From contig NZ_FOZZ01000010.1 in assembly GCF_900116225.1 (NCBI RefSeq), positions 1 to 64,000 on the forward strand: 64,000 nucleotides of DNA, in the 5' to 3' direction. The stretch is from Sphingobacterium wenxiniae. GTDB lineage: Bacteria; Bacteroidota; Bacteroidia; Sphingobacteriales; Sphingobacteriaceae. The notes under the pieces were generated by a model. The model saw only the letters and a program-made list of their open reading frames with translations. It did no database searches and was not told the origin of the DNA. Shown in pieces: positions 45,526 to 54,134 of the stretch; position 1 is the stretch's first letter, and each line of letters starts with the position of its first letter. The translations under genes and the position numbers were made by a program.

Positions 45526-47208
45526 TTAGCTTAGCGAAAAAAAAAAACTATTGACAAGAATCAAAATTGCCGTATATTTGTGCCAGCAAAACAAAAGGTG
45601 ATACCTTTTCGGGGTGTAGCGTAGCCCGGTATCGCGCCACATTTGGGATGTGGAGGTCGTAGGTTCGAATCCTGCCACCCCGACTTGACGGGACAAAGTA
45701 GAAAAACCTACTTTTGTCCCGTTTTTTTTTGCTCCTAACTTTTTGTTAATCAAGTTGATATATTGAATGAAATCGTTCCGCCTAGCGGTTCGAACTCCGT
45801 TATTTTCAAATTGTATTTTTTCAGGGTAAATCGAACCAATATCATTTCTAACCTCCATTAAACTTCCGTTTTCAAGGTTATGGCTGATTTCCATGATCTT
45901 TGATATCCCTTGTTCTATTAGGTTCTGTACATTACCCACATCGTTGTTAAGCGCCGTCAATTGAGATTCAAATGCAGCAATTTTCATACTATACTGTGAT
46001 TTGATTTCACGATAGTCTTCCGCATCAATCTGTCGTGTGGCCAAAAGATCCCTCATATGCGAAAGCCTATCTTCGAAGTCTTTAATCTGAATAAGGATTT
46101 CTTTTTGCTCTAACTGCATTTGGTTTGTCTGCTCCAGATACTCTTTACAAATTGCTTCCTGATAAAATTCCTTGTTTTCTATTCTGGGTATGAATTTCAA
46201 CAAGTCGTCCTTGATTACATCATTGATCTTTTCTGCATTTACCCGATGCTTACAGCCGCCTACGCAATGGTAATAAGCGTAATATCGATTTCGACCTTTA
46301 GATTTACTTCCTGTGAGTAATTTTTCACAATCCGGACAGATCAAAAAGCCTCTCATAGGAAATTCATCGAGGGTTTTAACTTTCGGGCGGTAATTTCTGC
46401 CCCTACCGTCAAGAACATCTTGCACTTCATAATAAAGTGATTCTGAAATTATTGCTTCGTGCTGCCCTTGAACAAAACGACTTTCCTCATCTTTAAATTG
46501 GGGAATGAAAATCTTGCCACAATAAAGCGGATTTCTAATAACCTGCCAAAATGCGTTCTTACTACATTTTAAACCTTTTGCTTTAGCCTGCTTCCAGATC
46601 TGTTCAGTATTATAGATTCCATTTGCTATCTCTTCAAAGCTCCACCGCAAGATTGCAGCATCAGGTTCTTTGGGTACAATATATTTTTTTCCGTTTTCTT
46701 CTGTTTTGTTTACGTATGCAACAGGTGCCAGCCCCATATAGCGACCTTCTTTCTTTGCCCGTCGCATCCCATAGAATACGTTCAATGCCCTACGATCATT
46801 TTCAACTTCTGGTGCAGCCAGATAAAACGCCAGCATCATTTTATTTTCCGGAATGGAAAGATCTAAAGGTTGTTCTATAGCCTGCGGTTCTGCACCATGT
46901 TTCCTCAATATGTTTATCATTTGATAAGCATCGCCAGCATTCCGACTGAAACGATCCCATTTTGTAAATAGAATTAGATTAACGTTATTCTTACGCTTTT
47001 TTAAACTTTGGAGTAATTCCTTCCATCTTGGACGATTAAAAGACTTGGCTGAATGGTCTTCATAGATTACATTACGAATCTCAATTTGATGGGAAATGCA
47101 ATATTTCCGCAGCATCTCTTCTTGATTCCGTTGAGAATACCCTTTGTCTGCCTGTTCATCCGTACTTACCCGAATGTATAAATCTGCTAAATATCTCATA
47201 CCTCTCAT
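45526..47208 (-). CDS. Large serine recombinase (integrase), ICE end-proximal copy
   Basis: The 560-aa protein has an N-terminal resolvase domain (LADLYIRVSTDEQADKGYSQ; catalytic Ser, and later RFSRNAGDAYQM), a recombinase domain, a zinc ribbon (CPDCEKLL...YYHCVGGCKHR) and a coiled-coil stretch (around residues 375-450). It should catalyse integration and excision. After about residue 510 the frame runs through the tRNA terminator and then the whole tRNA-Pro gene antisense (the GVAGFEPTTSTSQ peptide) to a stop in host DNA, so the C-terminus depends on the integration site. ATG 47208 is preferred to TTG 47211. Confidence 0.9.
   Translation of the reverse strand: MRGMRYLADLYIRVSTDEQADKGYSQRNQEEMLRKYCISHQIEIRNVIYEDHSAKSFNRPRWKELLQSLKKRKNNVNLILFTKWDRFSRNAGDAYQMINILRKHGAEPQAIEQPLDLSIPENKMMLAFYLAAPEVENDRRALNVFYGMRRAKKEGRYMGLAPVAYVNKTEENGKKYIVPKEPDAAILRWSFEEIANGIYNTEQIWKQAKAKGLKCSKNAFWQVIRNPLYCGKIFIPQFKDEESRFVQGQHEAIISESLYYEVQDVLDGRGRNYRPKVKTLDEFPMRGFLICPDCEKLLTGSKSKGRNRYYAYYHCVGGCKHRVNAEKINDVIKDDLLKFIPRIENKEFYQEAICKEYLEQTNQMQLEQKEILIQIKDFEDRLSHMRDLLATRQIDAEDYREIKSQYSMKIAAFESQLTALNNDVGNVQNLIEQGISKIMEISHNLENGSLMEVRNDIGSIYPEKIQFENNGVRTARRNDFIQYINLINKKLGAKKNGTKVGFSTLSRQVGVAGFEPTTSTSQMWRDTGLRYTPKRYHLLFCWHKYTAILILVNSFFFSLS
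45551..45580 (+). promoter_or_regulatory. Promoter of tRNA-Pro
   Basis: TTGAC (45551-45555) and TATATTTG (45573-45580) are separated in the standard way (19 nt from TTG to the -7 box). The tRNA 5' end follows 29 nt later. The recombinase open frame covers this promoter antisense. Confidence 0.7.
45610..45683 (+). tRNA. tRNA-Pro (anticodon UGG)
   Basis: The full cloverleaf is visible. The acceptor stem is CGGGGTG (45610-45616) with CACCCCG (45676-45682). The anticodon stem is CCACA/TGTGG with loop TTTGGGA and anticodon TGG at 45644-45646. The T-loop is GGTTCGAATCC. CCA is not encoded. It is the presumed attachment site of the ICE to its right. Confidence 0.97.
45688..45730 (+). terminator. 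Terminator after tRNA-Pro
   Basis: ACGGGACAAAGTAG (45688-45701) pairs with CTACTTTTGTCCCGT (45708-45722) with one bulge and is followed by nine T residues. It lies inside the antisense recombinase frame. Confidence 0.85.
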
Positions 47209-47386
47209 CAAATTTTAATGTAAGAAAAGCCTGTAGAACATTGAGCTTCGACCACTTTGTCTGTCGTTGGCGTCATTTGGCTTTTGTTGGCACTAATTTA
47301 ATGATTTAATTTGGTCTAAGAGCCTATTTAACTTTAAACCTCAATTTAACGGGAAGTGTAAGAATCGGAGTAACAAACAAATAATG

Positions 47387-47410
47387 AAACACCATACATA
47401 ACGGGTGTTT
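47387..47410 (-). terminator. Weak hairpin after the second recombinase gene
   Basis: AAACACC (47387-47393) pairs with GGTGTTT (47404-47410) downstream of the second recombinase. There is no T-run, so termination is uncertain. Confidence 0.4.
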
Positions 47411-47440
47411 TATCGACATTCGTCTCTGACATGTTAGGGC

Positions 47441-48916
47441 TTAATCAGCTTTGTAGTAATAAAGAGCTTTTAGCGCATCGTTTGACTTTGTATTCTGAAT
47501 CAACGTTCCATAAAATAAAAGCTTTTCCGGGTATAGAATTTGAACCAGAGATCGTTTATCTTCAATTTCCCCTTTTTCAAATACGCTATCCAACGTCATT
47601 AACATCTTTATATCTTTTTTCAATAAGTTCTCTATAGACGGAGTTCCGTTACAAAGAGTCTCCAGCCTCTCTTTTAACTCATTGAGAGCAGCATTATATT
47701 GGGCCTTAATTTCAAGATAATCTAAAGGGTCAATTTTTTGTGTTGCCAATAAATTACGGATATGGGATAACCTGCCGTCGTAGTCTTTAAGTTGGAAGGA
47801 AAGCTGTCTCTTGGTAATCTGTAAACTATGCGTGAGTTCGTAATAGGTCTCAGCAATTATATCTCGGTATATAGATAGAACTTCTTCTTTAGGCACAAAC
47901 TTTCCTAATTCTTTTTCGAATGCCAAGTTTAATTTCTCCACACTGATACGGTAAGTACAACCTTTTCGACAGTGGTAGTAGCTATAGTGTTTTGTTCTTC
48001 CCTTTGATTTACTTGCTGTAAGTAGGTTTCTGCATATCGGACAGATAAGAAACCCTCTTAATAAGAAATCCTCTTGGGTCTGAATTTTGGAGCGATACTT
48101 TCTTCCTCTTCCATCTAATATTTCCTGTACATTCTCAAAAAGTTCTTCCGAGATAATCGGCTGGTGCTGCCCAGGCACAAAGCGACTTTCTTCATCTTTA
48201 TATTTTGGCAGAAATATCTTCCCACAATATAACGGGTTACGGATTAACTGCCAAAAAGCATTTTTACTGCATTTTAACCCTTTCTCTTTCGCCTTTTTCC
48301 AAACTTGTTCCGTATTGAAAACACCTTTAGAGAGCTCTTCAAATACCCAAAGCAATATGGTAGAATCTGGTTCTTTTGGTTCGATGTACTTGTTTCCAAG
48401 TCCATCAATTTTATTTTTATATCCAACTGGAGCAAGTCCCATATAACGGCCTTCTTTCTTGGCTCTCCTCATACCAAAAAATACGTTGAGAGCACGACGG
48501 TCGTTTTCCACCTCTGGAGCCGCAAGATAAAAAGCCAACATCATCTTATTTTCGGGAATTGATAGATCTAAAGGTTGTTCTATTGCTTGTGGTTCTACCC
48601 CCAAATCACGGAGTGTATTTATCATTTGGTAGGCGTCGCCCGCATTTCTGCTGAACCGGTCCCATTTAGTAAATAGGACAAGGTCTGATTTATGTACATG
48701 CTTTTTCAGAGTAGAAAGCAATTTTTTCCACTCAGGTCTGTTGAACGATTTGGCCGAATGATCTTCAAATATTACGTTCCTTACTTCGATACAGTGATTG
48801 TCACAGTATTTCCTTAACATCTCCTCTTGGCTACGTTGTGAATACCCCTTATCCGCTTGTTCATCAGTACTGACACGAATATATAAATCTGCTGTCTCCG
48901 TTCTATCAATAATCAT
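47441..48916 (-). CDS. Large serine recombinase, second paralogue
   Basis: The 491-aa protein is a close paralogue of the one next to the tRNA: resolvase domain TADLYIRVSTDEQADKGYSQ, the shared LFTKWDRFSRNAGDAYQM and ENDRRALNVFFGMRRAKKEG, a recombinase domain, and a zinc ribbon CPICRNLL...YYHCRKGCTYR. It ends normally with a stop. Its start overlaps a 48-aa gene by 11 bp. It may be the true integrase of this element, the mate of the first, or the remains of another insertion. Confidence 0.92.
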   Translation of the reverse strand: MIIDRTETADLYIRVSTDEQADKGYSQRSQEEMLRKYCDNHCIEVRNVIFEDHSAKSFNRPEWKKLLSTLKKHVHKSDLVLFTKWDRFSRNAGDAYQMINTLRDLGVEPQAIEQPLDLSIPENKMMLAFYLAAPEVENDRRALNVFFGMRRAKKEGRYMGLAPVGYKNKIDGLGNKYIEPKEPDSTILLWVFEELSKGVFNTEQVWKKAKEKGLKCSKNAFWQLIRNPLYCGKIFLPKYKDEESRFVPGQHQPIISEELFENVQEILDGRGRKYRSKIQTQEDFLLRGFLICPICRNLLTASKSKGRTKHYSYYHCRKGCTYRISVEKLNLAFEKELGKFVPKEEVLSIYRDIIAETYYELTHSLQITKRQLSFQLKDYDGRLSHIRNLLATQKIDPLDYLEIKAQYNAALNELKERLETLCNGTPSIENLLKKDIKMLMTLDSVFEKGEIEDKRSLVQILYPEKLLFYGTLIQNTKSNDALKALYYYKAD

Positions 48917-49052
48917 TTATTTCCAAATATTTACTTACGGTTATCCTTGCAATTTTTTTTAAAAATGCTAACACTTTCATAGCCTCTTCTACACTCAAGT
49001 CAATGTGTTCATGTTTTAACATTTTCACTATCTTTTCTGGTGTAATTTTCAT
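48906..49052 (-). CDS. Small helical protein (48 aa) coupled to the second recombinase
   Basis: The ATG at 49052 opens a 48-codon frame: MKITPEKIVKMLKHEHIDL, then SVEEAMKVLAFLKKIARITV and SKYLEINDY. Two amphipathic helices joined by a short turn, with the pattern 'L..E.a..vl.fl..ia' seen in small proteins next to Bacteroidota recombinases. Its stop overlaps the recombinase start by 11 bp, so they are translationally coupled. It could act as a recombination directionality or accessory factor, but no such function is shown. Confidence 0.65.
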   Translation of the reverse strand: MKITPEKIVKMLKHEHIDLSVEEAMKVLAFLKKIARITVSKYLEINDY

Positions 49053-49854
49053 ATTATGTGATTTCTCCCTCATAGCATATGCAGTCTAATCATTACTAAA
49101 CCTGAAAATTAGCTTCGAAAGATCGGTATCACATAAATAATGAAGTGTTTGGCCTTGAAAGGTAGTATTTGGCTAAACTATGTATTGATTAATTTCTCTT
49201 TTGTCTGTTTTTTTATGTAGCCAAACTTATTAGGCATTATATAGACCATGTAATCTACTTACTCTTGGATAGCCAAAGCACATTTACATTCCCCTCGCAA
49301 CTCCCAATACTGTAAAAGAGCTTCGTGCTACTTCCGAAACAGAAATTTGAAAAATGCCGTCCCGCTACTCCCTTTTACCACACTTTTCAAATACCTGTTA
49401 TGGTGGCTCATACAAGCCACCATATTAAAAAAGCATTTATCCATTCAGCTAAATGGAAGTGTTATTTCAATCCACTATAAACCATTTTGCAATGCCATTT
49501 TTTCCACTTCCACAATAGTTTTTATCCAAAGTGCCGTATGCTTTTTTGTTCCATTTCAAGAGCAAAGGTATTTCCGTGTTCTTAACGCCGCCAAAAGGTC
49601 AAGCAAGTTTGAAAAAAAATCTCCACCCGTTGGGTAGTATTTGTTTTTCAAAACCTTGTGTCGACTAAACACGAACCTTTAATGCTCGTGAAACGAAACA
49701 TAGCATACTCCGGCTCTTTGGACGAATAAAAAAAATGTCAGGTATGAAAATTAAAAGCATTGAAAATGGTAATGAAACGAAACAGCACCTCCTCTCATTA
49801 CCGAATAAATCAAAAAAAATTAAATCAAAAATCAATTTCTAAAAATCAAAGAAT
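49053..49854. other. Gene-free stretch between recombinase and ssb operons
   Basis: I see no supported gene over 800 bp. A plus frame at 49347-49637 has poor composition and no start signal. The stretch has four TTTGGC words in either orientation (49148-49153, 49168-49173, 49220-49225, 49272-49277), a 10-bp stem (49399-49408 with 49415-49424) and a 12-nt direct repeat TGAAACGAAACA (49689-49700 and 49773-49784). It probably holds divergent promoters and control sites for the two operons. Confidence 0.5.
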
Positions 49855-50247
49855 ATGAACATCATCGGAAGACTAACAAGAAACGCAGAAGTCCACACAC
49901 TAAAAGACGAAAGACAGGTAGTGAATTTTTCAATCGCTACGAACGACAACTATCGCAACAAGCAGGGCGAACGAGTAGAGCAAACGACCTACTTCGATTG
50001 TGCCTATTGGATTTCTGCAAAGGTGGCAACGCTACTGACCAAAGGCACTTTGGTAGAACTCACAGGGCGAGTAAGTACACGAGCGTGGACAGGCAAGGAC
50101 GGAGAGCCAAAAGCAGGTTTAAACTTCCATACCTCGAATATCAAACTGCACGGAGGTAGCAGGAGAGCCGAAACCGTACAGGCTACTGAACAAACCGACA
50201 TCAACGGATTTACAGCACAGGGAACGGACGACGACCTCCCATTTTAA
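49855..50247 (+). CDS. ssb: Single-stranded DNA-binding protein (ICE-encoded)
   Basis: The 130-aa protein has the OB fold: MNIIGRLTRNAEVHTLKDE, VVNFSIATNDNYR, TYFDCAYWISAKVATLLTKG and VELTGRVSTRAW. The C-terminal tip DDDLPF matches the acidic SSB tail that recruits replication and repair proteins. It opens the forward operon that runs to the PRTRC genes and likely protects the single-stranded transfer intermediate or element replication. Confidence 0.95.
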   Translation: MNIIGRLTRNAEVHTLKDERQVVNFSIATNDNYRNKQGERVEQTTYFDCAYWISAKVATLLTKGTLVELTGRVSTRAWTGKDGEPKAGLNFHTSNIKLHGGSRRAETVQATEQTDINGFTAQGTDDDLPF

Positions 50248-50290
50248 CAACGAGTATTCAATCATTTTTTAACGTCAAATTTTTAGCATT

Positions 50291-51364
50291 ATGGCACACA
50301 ACATCAATTTCAACGAGAAAACAGGAAAGTACAGTTTCTTTACAGTACAGCAAAAAGCGTGGCACGGTTTGGGGCAAATCGTGGAACAATACCCGACAAG
50401 TGCGGAAGCTATCAAGCACGCAGGGTTAGACTATGAAGTCGTAAAATCCCCACTATTTACCAAAGGTTCGGGCATTATCGAAACCGCACAGGGTATCGAG
50501 ATAGGCAGTAACGAATTGGAAGTGCCTAACTACTTTGCCAACATTCGCACCGATAACAACGAAGTTTTGGGTGTAGTCGGTAAGGATTACCACATCGTAC
50601 AGAACCGTGAAGCCTTTAATTTCTTTGATGCTATCGTAGGTGGTGGCGAGGGTATTCTCTATGAAACCGCAGGAGCATTGGGCAAAGGTGAACGCATTTT
50701 TATCACAGCTAAATTGCCCGACTATATCCGTGTAGGCAATGGCGATGATGTTACGGAAAAATACATTTTCCTAACCACTTCGCACGATGGTAGCGGAAGT
50801 ATTACCGCAGCGTTTACGCCTATCCGTATCGTCTGCCAAAATACCCTTAACGCTTCATTACGGAATATGACAAATGTAGTCCGTATCAAACACACATCGG
50901 GAGCAAAACAGCGTATCGAAAATGCTCACAGGATTATGGGATTGGCAAACACACTAAGTACGCAGTTAGAGGGAATTTTCAACGAGTGGACAAAGGTAAA
51001 AGTAACCGACCGAGAGGTAAGAAAACTCATTCAAATGGCACTCTGCCCGAACAAGGAAACACTTGACCTACTGAAAAAAGGTGCAGAAGATGAGGTTTCC
51101 ACTATGTTCAAAAATGTAGTAGATGACGCTTTTGGTTATGCTATGATGAGTGACACACAGCAAATGGACACAACAAAAGGCACTTTGTTCGGAGCGTACA
51201 ATGCCGTCACAGGATACTATCAGAATGTGCGAAATTACAAGAATGACGAAGCCAAACTACAGAGTATTGTATTGGGCGGAACGGCACAGATGAAATCACA
51301 AAAGGCATTTGACTTGTGTACCGCTTTTGCAATGGACGGAGCGGAAATACTAAACCTTAATTAA
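50291..51364 (+). CDS. DUF932 (TIGR03299-like) plasmid/phage protein
   Basis: The 357-aa protein resembles DUF932 proteins of plasmids, phages and ICEs: AWHGLGQIVEQYPTSAEAIKHAGLDYEVVKSP, the VVGKDYHIVQNREAFNFFDAIVG region, HDGSGSITAAFTPIRIVCQNTLNASL, and a C-terminal helical region ending GGTAQMKSQKAFDL. The function is unknown; repeated co-occurrence with ssb and PRTRC genes on mobile elements suggests a role in element maintenance. It follows ssb by 43 bp. Confidence 0.88.
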   Translation: MAHNINFNEKTGKYSFFTVQQKAWHGLGQIVEQYPTSAEAIKHAGLDYEVVKSPLFTKGSGIIETAQGIEIGSNELEVPNYFANIRTDNNEVLGVVGKDYHIVQNREAFNFFDAIVGGGEGILYETAGALGKGERIFITAKLPDYIRVGNGDDVTEKYIFLTTSHDGSGSITAAFTPIRIVCQNTLNASLRNMTNVVRIKHTSGAKQRIENAHRIMGLANTLSTQLEGIFNEWTKVKVTDREVRKLIQMALCPNKETLDLLKKGAEDEVSTMFKNVVDDAFGYAMMSDTQQMDTTKGTLFGAYNAVTGYYQNVRNYKNDEAKLQSIVLGGTAQMKSQKAFDLCTAFAMDGAEILNLN

Positions 51365-51417
51365 ATAACCAACAGGCTACCGCCTTAATTGGTGGTAGCC
51401 TATTAAAACCAAATATT

Positions 51418-51894
51418 ATGGCAAATTGGTGCAGTAACACAGTTGTTTTCGAGGGAGAACCCGAAGCAATCGAACAGATACAACAGCTATTCAAAACAAT
51501 GATTGAAAAGCAACAGCAAGAAAATTGCGGACAGTTACCCGAATTTTCAGACGACACTAAAGGAGATTGGTTTTTTGATATTTATCAAGATGATGATGTT
51601 ATAGGCATATTTCAATATGAAACAAAATGGTCGCCTAACATTGAAGTAGTGCAAAAGATAGCAGAACACTACAAGGTAGATTTTGTACAGGAGTATGCAG
51701 AAGTGGGCAACCAAATATATGGTAAAGCCACCTATTCAAACGGTATTTTGGATGATGTTTGTCTAAGTGATGAAGACTTGGAGCAGTACCGTTATGACGA
51801 ACAAACAGACCGTTATTATTTTGAAAATGAAGAATACGAAAGCGATTGCGAAATTTTGGAAATACTATTATCCCGAAAATTGGCAGTCTTATGA
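51418..51894 (+). CDS. Api92-like protein with ferredoxin-like domain
   Basis: The 158-aa protein starts MANWCSNTVVFEGEPEAIEQ, the hallmark of Api92/DUF1281-like mobile-element proteins, followed by W-F-rich segments (KGDWFFDIYQDDDVIGIFQYETKW) and an acidic C-terminus. The function is unknown. The stop overlaps the next start by 4 bp (ATGA), and it lies in the ssb-PRTRC operon. Confidence 0.75.
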   Translation: MANWCSNTVVFEGEPEAIEQIQQLFKTMIEKQQQENCGQLPEFSDDTKGDWFFDIYQDDDVIGIFQYETKWSPNIEVVQKIAEHYKVDFVQEYAEVGNQIYGKATYSNGILDDVCLSDEDLEQYRYDEQTDRYYFENEEYESDCEILEILLSRKLAVL

Positions 51895-52085
51895 AAATAA
51901 CAGATTTAAACGGTTATTCCATTGAAATACAAAATCTTGACGAAGCCATTCAAATATCAGCAGATTACAAGGAATACAAGCACGAAGACAAAAGTTTTTC
52001 GGAGTTCGATAAAAGACAAAAAGCCTATTGGCAGGATATGCACGAGAAACTAAAAGCAATCAAAGAAAAACGTAATAACAATTAA
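51891..52085 (+). CDS. Small hypothetical protein (64 aa)
   Basis: The ATG at 51891 overlaps the upstream stop as ATGA, which fixes the start; the frame open further upstream is a shadow. The product (MKITDLNGYSIEIQNLDEAI, then a charged helix ending HEKLKAIKEKRNNN) is charged with one predicted helix; no family is known to me. It occurs just before PRTRC-E, 9 bp apart. Confidence 0.65.
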   Translation: MKITDLNGYSIEIQNLDEAIQISADYKEYKHEDKSFSEFDKRQKAYWQDMHEKLKAIKEKRNNN

Positions 52086-52094
52086 AATTTTAGA

Positions 52095-52715
52095 ATGATG
52101 AACACAAATTTTTTCAATCAAATACAGCAGTTGGATTTTACAGGAAATCTACAACTGACGATAACCAAAGGAGCAAAAAATAACCTAATTGTATCTATTC
52201 TACTTCTTAACGAACAATGCGGAGATAGTGCCAAAAACCTTATTCCGCCATTGACATTTAATGCTTCGGCACAGGAGTTTGACGAAGGATTTTTTCAGCA
52301 GATAAGCACACCTGTACAAAAGGTATCGGGTTTAATGGTGGATATGGAGAAATTCCAAAAGCAATTGGATGAAGCCAAAGCACAATCGGCAATTGAGAAA
52401 GCCAAAACCGAGAAAGAGAAAAAAGAGCAGGAAACCAAAGATAAGAAATTCAAACAGGCTATGGACAAGGTGGACGAGTTGGAGAAAGAGGGCAAACACC
52501 GTGAAGCGTGGATGAAAGTACCCGATATTACGGACTACCCTGAAAAAGCGGACGAGTTACGCAAACGCAAAACATCATTGTCCGACAAGTTCGCAACACC
52601 GAGCCTTTTCGGAGCAACGGAAGAAACAGCACCCGAACCGCCACAAACGGAAGTAGCTATTGCCGATTGTCCGACAGACATAGCAGACGAGGACGAAGAT
52701 GAAAACGAGTATTAA
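52095..52715 (+). CDS. PRTRC system protein E
   Basis: The 206-aa cytoplasmic protein has a globular N-terminus (NFFNQIQQLDFTGNLQLTI, about 1-80), then a highly charged Lys/Glu coiled coil (about 90-135; EKAKTEKEKKEQETKDKKF) and an acidic C-terminus that ends DEDENEY. Name and assignment rest on family resemblance and on the fixed order E-C-F-B-ThiF found in Bacteroidota elements. The function is unknown. It is the first gene of the PRTRC set. Confidence 0.8.
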   Translation: MMNTNFFNQIQQLDFTGNLQLTITKGAKNNLIVSILLLNEQCGDSAKNLIPPLTFNASAQEFDEGFFQQISTPVQKVSGLMVDMEKFQKQLDEAKAQSAIEKAKTEKEKKEQETKDKKFKQAMDKVDELEKEGKHREAWMKVPDITDYPEKADELRKRKTSLSDKFATPSLFGATEETAPEPPQTEVAIADCPTDIADEDEDENEY

Positions 52716-52724
52716 CCATTAAAA

Positions 52725-52952
52725 ATGAGCATTATGTTATTAGCAACGAAATTAGATAGAGTTTTTATACTCAAAGAAAAAGGACAGGACATCAGACTGA
52801 CCGACCCAGAGCCACGTTGGAGCGTGGAAGCGGTAATGAATTATTACGCCAATATGTACCCCATTCTCACGACTGCCAAAGCATCTGCGCCGCAAATAAA
52901 AGATGATGCAGTAGAGTACAGATTTGAGAGCGTAATGGGTACGAAAGGTTAA
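52725..52952 (+). CDS. PRTRC system protein C (prokaryotic ubiquitin-like protein)
   Basis: At 75 aa the protein has nearly the size of ubiquitin (76 aa). It has a probable beta-grasp layout (LDRVFILKEKGQDIRLTDPE, then a helix WSVEAVMNYYANMYP, then YRFESVMGTKG). The last residue is Gly, as needed for E1 adenylation. Pfam's Prok_Ub family is, to my knowledge, this protein. It sits beside the E2-like (B) and E1-like (ThiF) genes, supporting a role as a modifier. Start 52725 or 52734. Confidence 0.8.
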   Translation: MSIMLLATKLDRVFILKEKGQDIRLTDPEPRWSVEAVMNYYANMYPILTTAKASAPQIKDDAVEYRFESVMGTKG

Positions 52953-52969
52953 ACCAAAATTAAAAAGCG

Positions 52970-54124
52970 ATGAACTATGCAAAAACATATCCTATCAGGA
53001 ACTATCACAATACCCGAACAGAAGAGGCAACGACAATTGCACCGCCAGTTAAACGAGTTCGCAGGTTGGATGCAAAAGCCAAAGGATGCGAACGAAGTAC
53101 AGAAAGACAAACGCAGTTCGGTTCCAATAGGGATGTTGCCAATGGTTTTCTAAAAAGTACGTTTCTGCCTAAACTGAAAGAAACGAAAACCGTACAGGCT
53201 TGCAGAAAATTGGATAAAATGGAAAGGGATTTTTTTCAGTCCCTTTCCAAATTGACAGAACATTACAATATTGAACCTGCACAGACCAAACAATTTGCCT
53301 ACCCCTATAATATGGCATTGGCGATGTCCGATATAGAGGAAAAGTTAAAGAGTAAAGTTTTGGATTGGGAAGAAATCCGTTTGGTACAGGACAGTAAGAA
53401 AACCTATTTTGTAAGTGAAGAACGCTACAATACAGGTGCAACACTGTTCTATATTCCTGTTTCGCCATTGTACCGTCTTATGCACGATAAAAAGAGAAAA
53501 GCAAACGCTCATTTATTATTGTCCGTTTGTGCTTATCTGTACCATATAGCCGATATTCCGTATTACAGACAGGAAGCGAGTTACCTCTATTGGATGTACG
53601 AAATGATGAACGATTGGGTTGAACAGGACGACTATACGGAAGAATCCGAAGTTTATTTATCAGAGATAAAAGAATCCGAATTTATCGGGGATTATATCGA
53701 ACAACGGATTTATAACCGTACCAATCTGACCGTATTTGAACAGCGTATTGAAAAGTTCAAAGTAAGGAATGAGTTTGACAGGGAATGTTTAACAGTAGCA
53801 AAAGAAGCCTTTGCTCTCTATCAGACCTATCCCGATGCCACTGTTTCCCGTAATGCAAAACCCAACGGAGAAGCATCTGAAGAAGATATAGACAACATTA
53901 TCGGAATGGAAAAGTATATCTCCTTTTACGCAGACCACAAAGGTTGGCTCAATGAAACCTTGATAGAATCCGTAAATAACGAATTGCAGGAATACGGACA
54001 GATGGAAGAACCCACTATACTGAAACAGTTTGACGGCAGGGATATAACCGTCAACAATCTTTGTTTTGAAAACAGGTTATTTCAACTATTGCATAGCCTA
54101 AGCGATATTTTGAACCAATGTTAA
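52970..54124 (+). CDS. PRTRC system protein F
   Basis: The 384-aa protein begins with a disordered basic region (about 1-60; RVRRLDAKAKGCERSTERQTQ) and then a mostly helical domain (WEEIRLVQDSKKTYF; YLYHIADIPYYRQEASYLYW). I know no catalytic motif in it. Assignment to PRTRC-F rests on size, on position between C and B, and on general resemblance. The function is unknown; it may be a scaffold or specificity factor of the cassette. Confidence 0.75.
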   Translation: MNYAKTYPIRNYHNTRTEEATTIAPPVKRVRRLDAKAKGCERSTERQTQFGSNRDVANGFLKSTFLPKLKETKTVQACRKLDKMERDFFQSLSKLTEHYNIEPAQTKQFAYPYNMALAMSDIEEKLKSKVLDWEEIRLVQDSKKTYFVSEERYNTGATLFYIPVSPLYRLMHDKKRKANAHLLLSVCAYLYHIADIPYYRQEASYLYWMYEMMNDWVEQDDYTEESEVYLSEIKESEFIGDYIEQRIYNRTNLTVFEQRIEKFKVRNEFDRECLTVAKEAFALYQTYPDATVSRNAKPNGEASEEDIDNIIGMEKYISFYADHKGWLNETLIESVNNELQEYGQMEEPTILKQFDGRDITVNNLCFENRLFQLLHSLSDILNQC

Positions 54125-54134
54125 ATGCAAGAAT

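Noticed and set aside
47209..47440. Second tRNA-Pro 3' copy between the two recombinases
   Set aside because: Searched for the tRNA 3' end words and found none; so there is no visible internal att site.
49347..49637. Plus-strand 96-codon frame in the gap before ssb
   Set aside because: No start signal and composition unlike neighbouring genes; the region appears regulatory.
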